Assembly: GCF_004138495.1 (NCBI RefSeq)
Contig: NZ_ML142859.1
Coordinates: forward strand, 99,268-106,997
Direction: 5' to 3'
Source of the DNA: Phytoactinopolyspora endophytica
GTDB lineage: Bacteria; Actinomycetota; Actinomycetes; Jiangellales; Jiangellaceae
DNA: 7,730 bases
Below the pieces are notes generated by a model. The model was not told where the DNA came from and made no database searches. It saw only the letters and a list, made by a program, of their open reading frames with translations. This document shows, in pieces, positions 5,540 through 7,730 of this stretch (positions are counted from its first letter, which is position 1; every line of letters starts with the position of its first letter). The position numbers and the translations under genes were made by a program.

Positions 5540-7730
5540 GTGCCCAGACCATCGACGCCCGAACGTATCGCCGATCCATGGGGACCACGAACGCCGTATG
5601 CCCGAGGTGAGCCGTGGCCCGAACGCATGGATGGATTTCTCGACGGCGATGTGAGCGCGGCGGACGTCGACCGATGGGTCCAGTCGGCATCGTTGCTCCA
5701 TTCCAACGGTGACGCCATGGATATCGCGGTCAAGGAGGGGCGGATGGTCGGCGTCCGGGGGCGTCCCGGCGACCGGGTCAACCGTGGCCGGCTCGACCCC
5801 AAGGACTTGTATGCGTGGCAAGCGAACTCGTCGCCGGACCGGCTGACCCGACCGCTCGTGCGGCAGTACGGGCAGCTCGTCGAGGCCGACTGGGACACCG
5901 CGATGTCGCATGTCACCGACGAGGTCCGCAAACAACTGGCTAAGCGCGGACCGAGCTCTCTCGGCTTCTACACGACCGGGCAGCTCTTCCTTGAGGAGTA
6001 CTACACGCTCAGCCTGATCGTGCGCGCCGGGATCGGAACGTCGCATCTGGACGGCAACACCCGGCTGTGTACTGCGACCGCGGCGGCCGCGCTGAAGGAG
6101 TCGTTCGCCTGCGACGGCCAACCGGGCTCGTATACAGATATCGACCATGCCGACACCATCGCGCTGTTCGGCCACAACGTGGCCGAGACGCAGCCTGTGC
6201 TGTGGATGCGGATGCTGGACCGGCTCAATGGCGCCGACCCGCCGAAGCTGGTGTGCGTCGATCCCCGGGCGACGCCCGTCGCGAAGGAGGCCGCGGTCCA
6301 TCTCGCGCCGCTTCCGGGTACCAACCTGGCCCTGGTCAACGCCCTCTTGCACGAGATCGTCGAGAACGGCTGGTACGACGAGGACTACGTCGCCGCGCAC
6401 ACCGTGGGATTCGACGGACTCAGGTCGACGGTCAAGGAGTATCCGCCGGAGCGGGTGGCCCGTATCTGTGACGTCCCGGCCGAACAGATCCGGGAGGCGG
6501 CACGTGTGATCGGCACTGCCGAACGATTGCTGTCGACTGTGCTGCAGGGCTTCTACCAGTCCCATCAGGCGACTGCCGCGTCTGTCCAGGTCAACAACAT
6601 CAACATCATCCGGGGCATGCTCGGTAAGCCGGGCGCTGGAATCCTGCAGATGAACGGTCAGCCGACGGCGCAGAACACTCGGGAGACCGGCGCCGACGGC
6701 GATCTGCCAGGGTTCCGGAACTGGGCCAACGACGCACACGTCGCCGAGCTGGCCGACGTATGGAACGTCGAGCCGAAGCAGATCCCGCATTACGCCGAGC
6801 CGACGCATGCCATGCAGATCATGAGGTACGCGGAGGAAGGCTCGATCCGGTTCCTGTGGATCACCGGCACCAACCCGGCCGTGTCCTTGCCGGAGCTTGC
6901 TCGTATCCGGTCCATCCTTGGGCAGGACCGGCTGTTCGTCGTCGTCCAGGACCTGTACCTGACCGAGACCGCACAGTTCGCCGACGTCGTGCTCCCCGCC
7001 GCGACATGGGGAGAGAAAACCGGCACGCTGACCAACGCCGACCGCACCGTGCACCTGTCGGAGAAGGCGGTCGAGCCTCCGGGCGAAGCCCGTACCGACC
7101 TGGACATCCTGCTCGACTTCGCCCGGCGCATGGACTTGCGGGACAAGGACGGCGGACCGTTGGTGCCCTGGACCGATGCTGAATCGGCTTTCGAAGGGTG
7201 GAAGCGCTGCAGCGCGGGACGGCCGTGTGACTACACCGGCCTGTCATATGACAAGCTCCGCGGCGCCAGCGGCATCCAATGGCCGTGCAATGAGGAGCAT
7301 CCGGACGGGCTGGAACGGCTCTATGCGGACGGGAAGTTCTTCGCCGAGCCGGACAACTGCGAGGCCTACGGCCGTGACCTGGTGACCGGAGCCTCCGTGG
7401 AGCTGACGGAGTACCAGGCGTTCAACCCGACCGGCCGCGCCCTGATCAGGGCCGCCCACTATCAGCCACCGCACGAGCCGACCAGCCATCAGTACCCGTT
7501 CATACTGACTACCGGCCGCACGATCTTCCACTTCCACACCCGAACCAAAACCGGACGAGCGCCACAGCTGGAGGCGGCCGCGCCCGAGATCTGGGTCGAG
7601 ATGTCCGCCGGAGACGCGCGTGCGTGCGGGTTCGCGGAAGGAGAGCCGCTCGAGATCGGAACGCCCCGGGGCAGCGTCGTTGCGAGGCTACGGGTCGGAA
7701 ACGTACGCAACGGCGTGATCTTTCTACCGT
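5540..7730 (+). CDS. Molybdopterin-dependent oxidoreductase (FdhF/NasA-like) lacking the [4Fe-4S] cysteines; C-terminus beyond right edge
   Basis: A DMSO-reductase-superfamily molybdoenzyme with 730 residues visible and the frame still open. Residues 11-30 (ADPWGPRTPY...) form an extension. Residues 46-90 match the usual iron-sulfur domain in fold (KEGRMVGVRGR, NRGRLDPKD), but the canonical C-x2-C-x3-C is replaced by WVQSASLLHSNGD and the fourth cysteine (LCPKG) by LDPKD. Residues 100-530 are the molybdopterin domain. NTRLCTATA (173-181) places Cys177 where assimilatory nitrate reductases have their molybdenum ligand (SNTRLCMSSAV-like). VNNINIIRGMLGKPGAG (351-367), ITGTNPAVSLPE (441-452) and TWGEKTGTLTNADR (489-502) are cofactor-binding hallmarks. 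LTTGRTIFHFHTRTKTGRAP (657-676) starts the dinucleotide-binding domain, cut by the edge. No Tat signal, so cytoplasmic. Nitrate reductase or formate dehydrogenase are the usual annotations, but the substrate is uncertain and electrons cannot leave by the normal cluster. Related actinobacterial proteins appear, from memory, to share the missing cysteines. Confidence 0.93.
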   Translation, partial: MPRPSTPERIADPWGPRTPYARGEPWPERMDGFLDGDVSAADVDRWVQSASLLHSNGDAMDIAVKEGRMVGVRGRPGDRVNRGRLDPKDLYAWQANSSPDRLTRPLVRQYGQLVEADWDTAMSHVTDEVRKQLAKRGPSSLGFYTTGQLFLEEYYTLSLIVRAGIGTSHLDGNTRLCTATAAAALKESFACDGQPGSYTDIDHADTIALFGHNVAETQPVLWMRMLDRLNGADPPKLVCVDPRATPVAKEAAVHLAPLPGTNLALVNALLHEIVENGWYDEDYVAAHTVGFDGLRSTVKEYPPERVARICDVPAEQIREAARVIGTAERLLSTVLQGFYQSHQATAASVQVNNINIIRGMLGKPGAGILQMNGQPTAQNTRETGADGDLPGFRNWANDAHVAELADVWNVEPKQIPHYAEPTHAMQIMRYAEEGSIRFLWITGTNPAVSLPELARIRSILGQDRLFVVVQDLYLTETAQFADVVLPAATWGEKTGTLTNADRTVHLSEKAVEPPGEARTDLDILLDFARRMDLRDKDGGPLVPWTDAESAFEGWKRCSAGRPCDYTGLSYDKLRGASGIQWPCNEEHPDGLERLYADGKFFAEPDNCEAYGRDLVTGASVELTEYQAFNPTGRALIRAAHYQPPHEPTSHQYPFILTTGRTIFHFHTRTKTGRAPQLEAAAPEIWVEMSAGDARACGFAEGEPLEIGTPRGSVVARLRVGNVRNGVIFLP

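Noticed and set aside
5447..7054. Long open frame on the minus strand opposite the molybdopterin oxidoreductase
   Set aside because: Its translation is Arg/His/Gly/Asp-rich without any domain, as expected of a GC-rich shadow; the plus strand encodes an unmistakable molybdoenzyme.

Overview
The base composition (high GC, G/C-biased third codon positions, GTG/TTG starts with GGAGG-type ribosome binding sites) points to a high-GC Gram-positive bacterium, most likely an actinomycete. Species cannot be told from the sequence. There are no rRNA, tRNA, CRISPR or transposase genes. Five protein genes fill most of the window, two of them cut by its edges.

Left half, all on the minus strand. An integral membrane protein of the YbhN/UPF0104 flippase-like family (the membrane domain also found in lysylphosphatidylglycerol synthases) runs off the left edge. 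Next comes a 282-bp non-coding stretch with imperfect direct repeats. Then a likely two-gene unit: a conserved four-helix membrane protein of unknown function (3357-3938), followed downstream by a family GH89 alpha-N-acetylglucosaminidase (ending at 1098). The glycosidase has both catalytic glutamates but no visible secretion signal.

Right half, plus strand. A 252-bp divergent promoter region rich in short inverted repeats separates the membrane protein from a 419-aa protein (4191-5450). That protein looks like a bacterial PH-like domain followed by a long helical, partly coiled-coil tail; its function is unknown. After an 89-bp gap comes a molybdopterin oxidoreductase of the formate dehydrogenase / assimilatory nitrate reductase type (5540 to the right edge, 730 residues visible). 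It keeps the molybdenum-ligating cysteine, but every cysteine of the usual N-terminal [4Fe-4S] site is replaced.

The genes do not form an obvious single pathway. The GH89 enzyme and the four-helix protein are probably co-transcribed; the PH-like protein and the oxidoreductase may be. Two observations go beyond gene calling. An identical 18-bp sequence lies just upstream of both the flippase-like gene and the oxidoreductase gene (851-868 and 5474-5491), and the oxidoreductase combines a nitrate-reductase-like active site with a cluster site lacking cysteines. I see no clear evidence of a wholly new defence or mobile system here.
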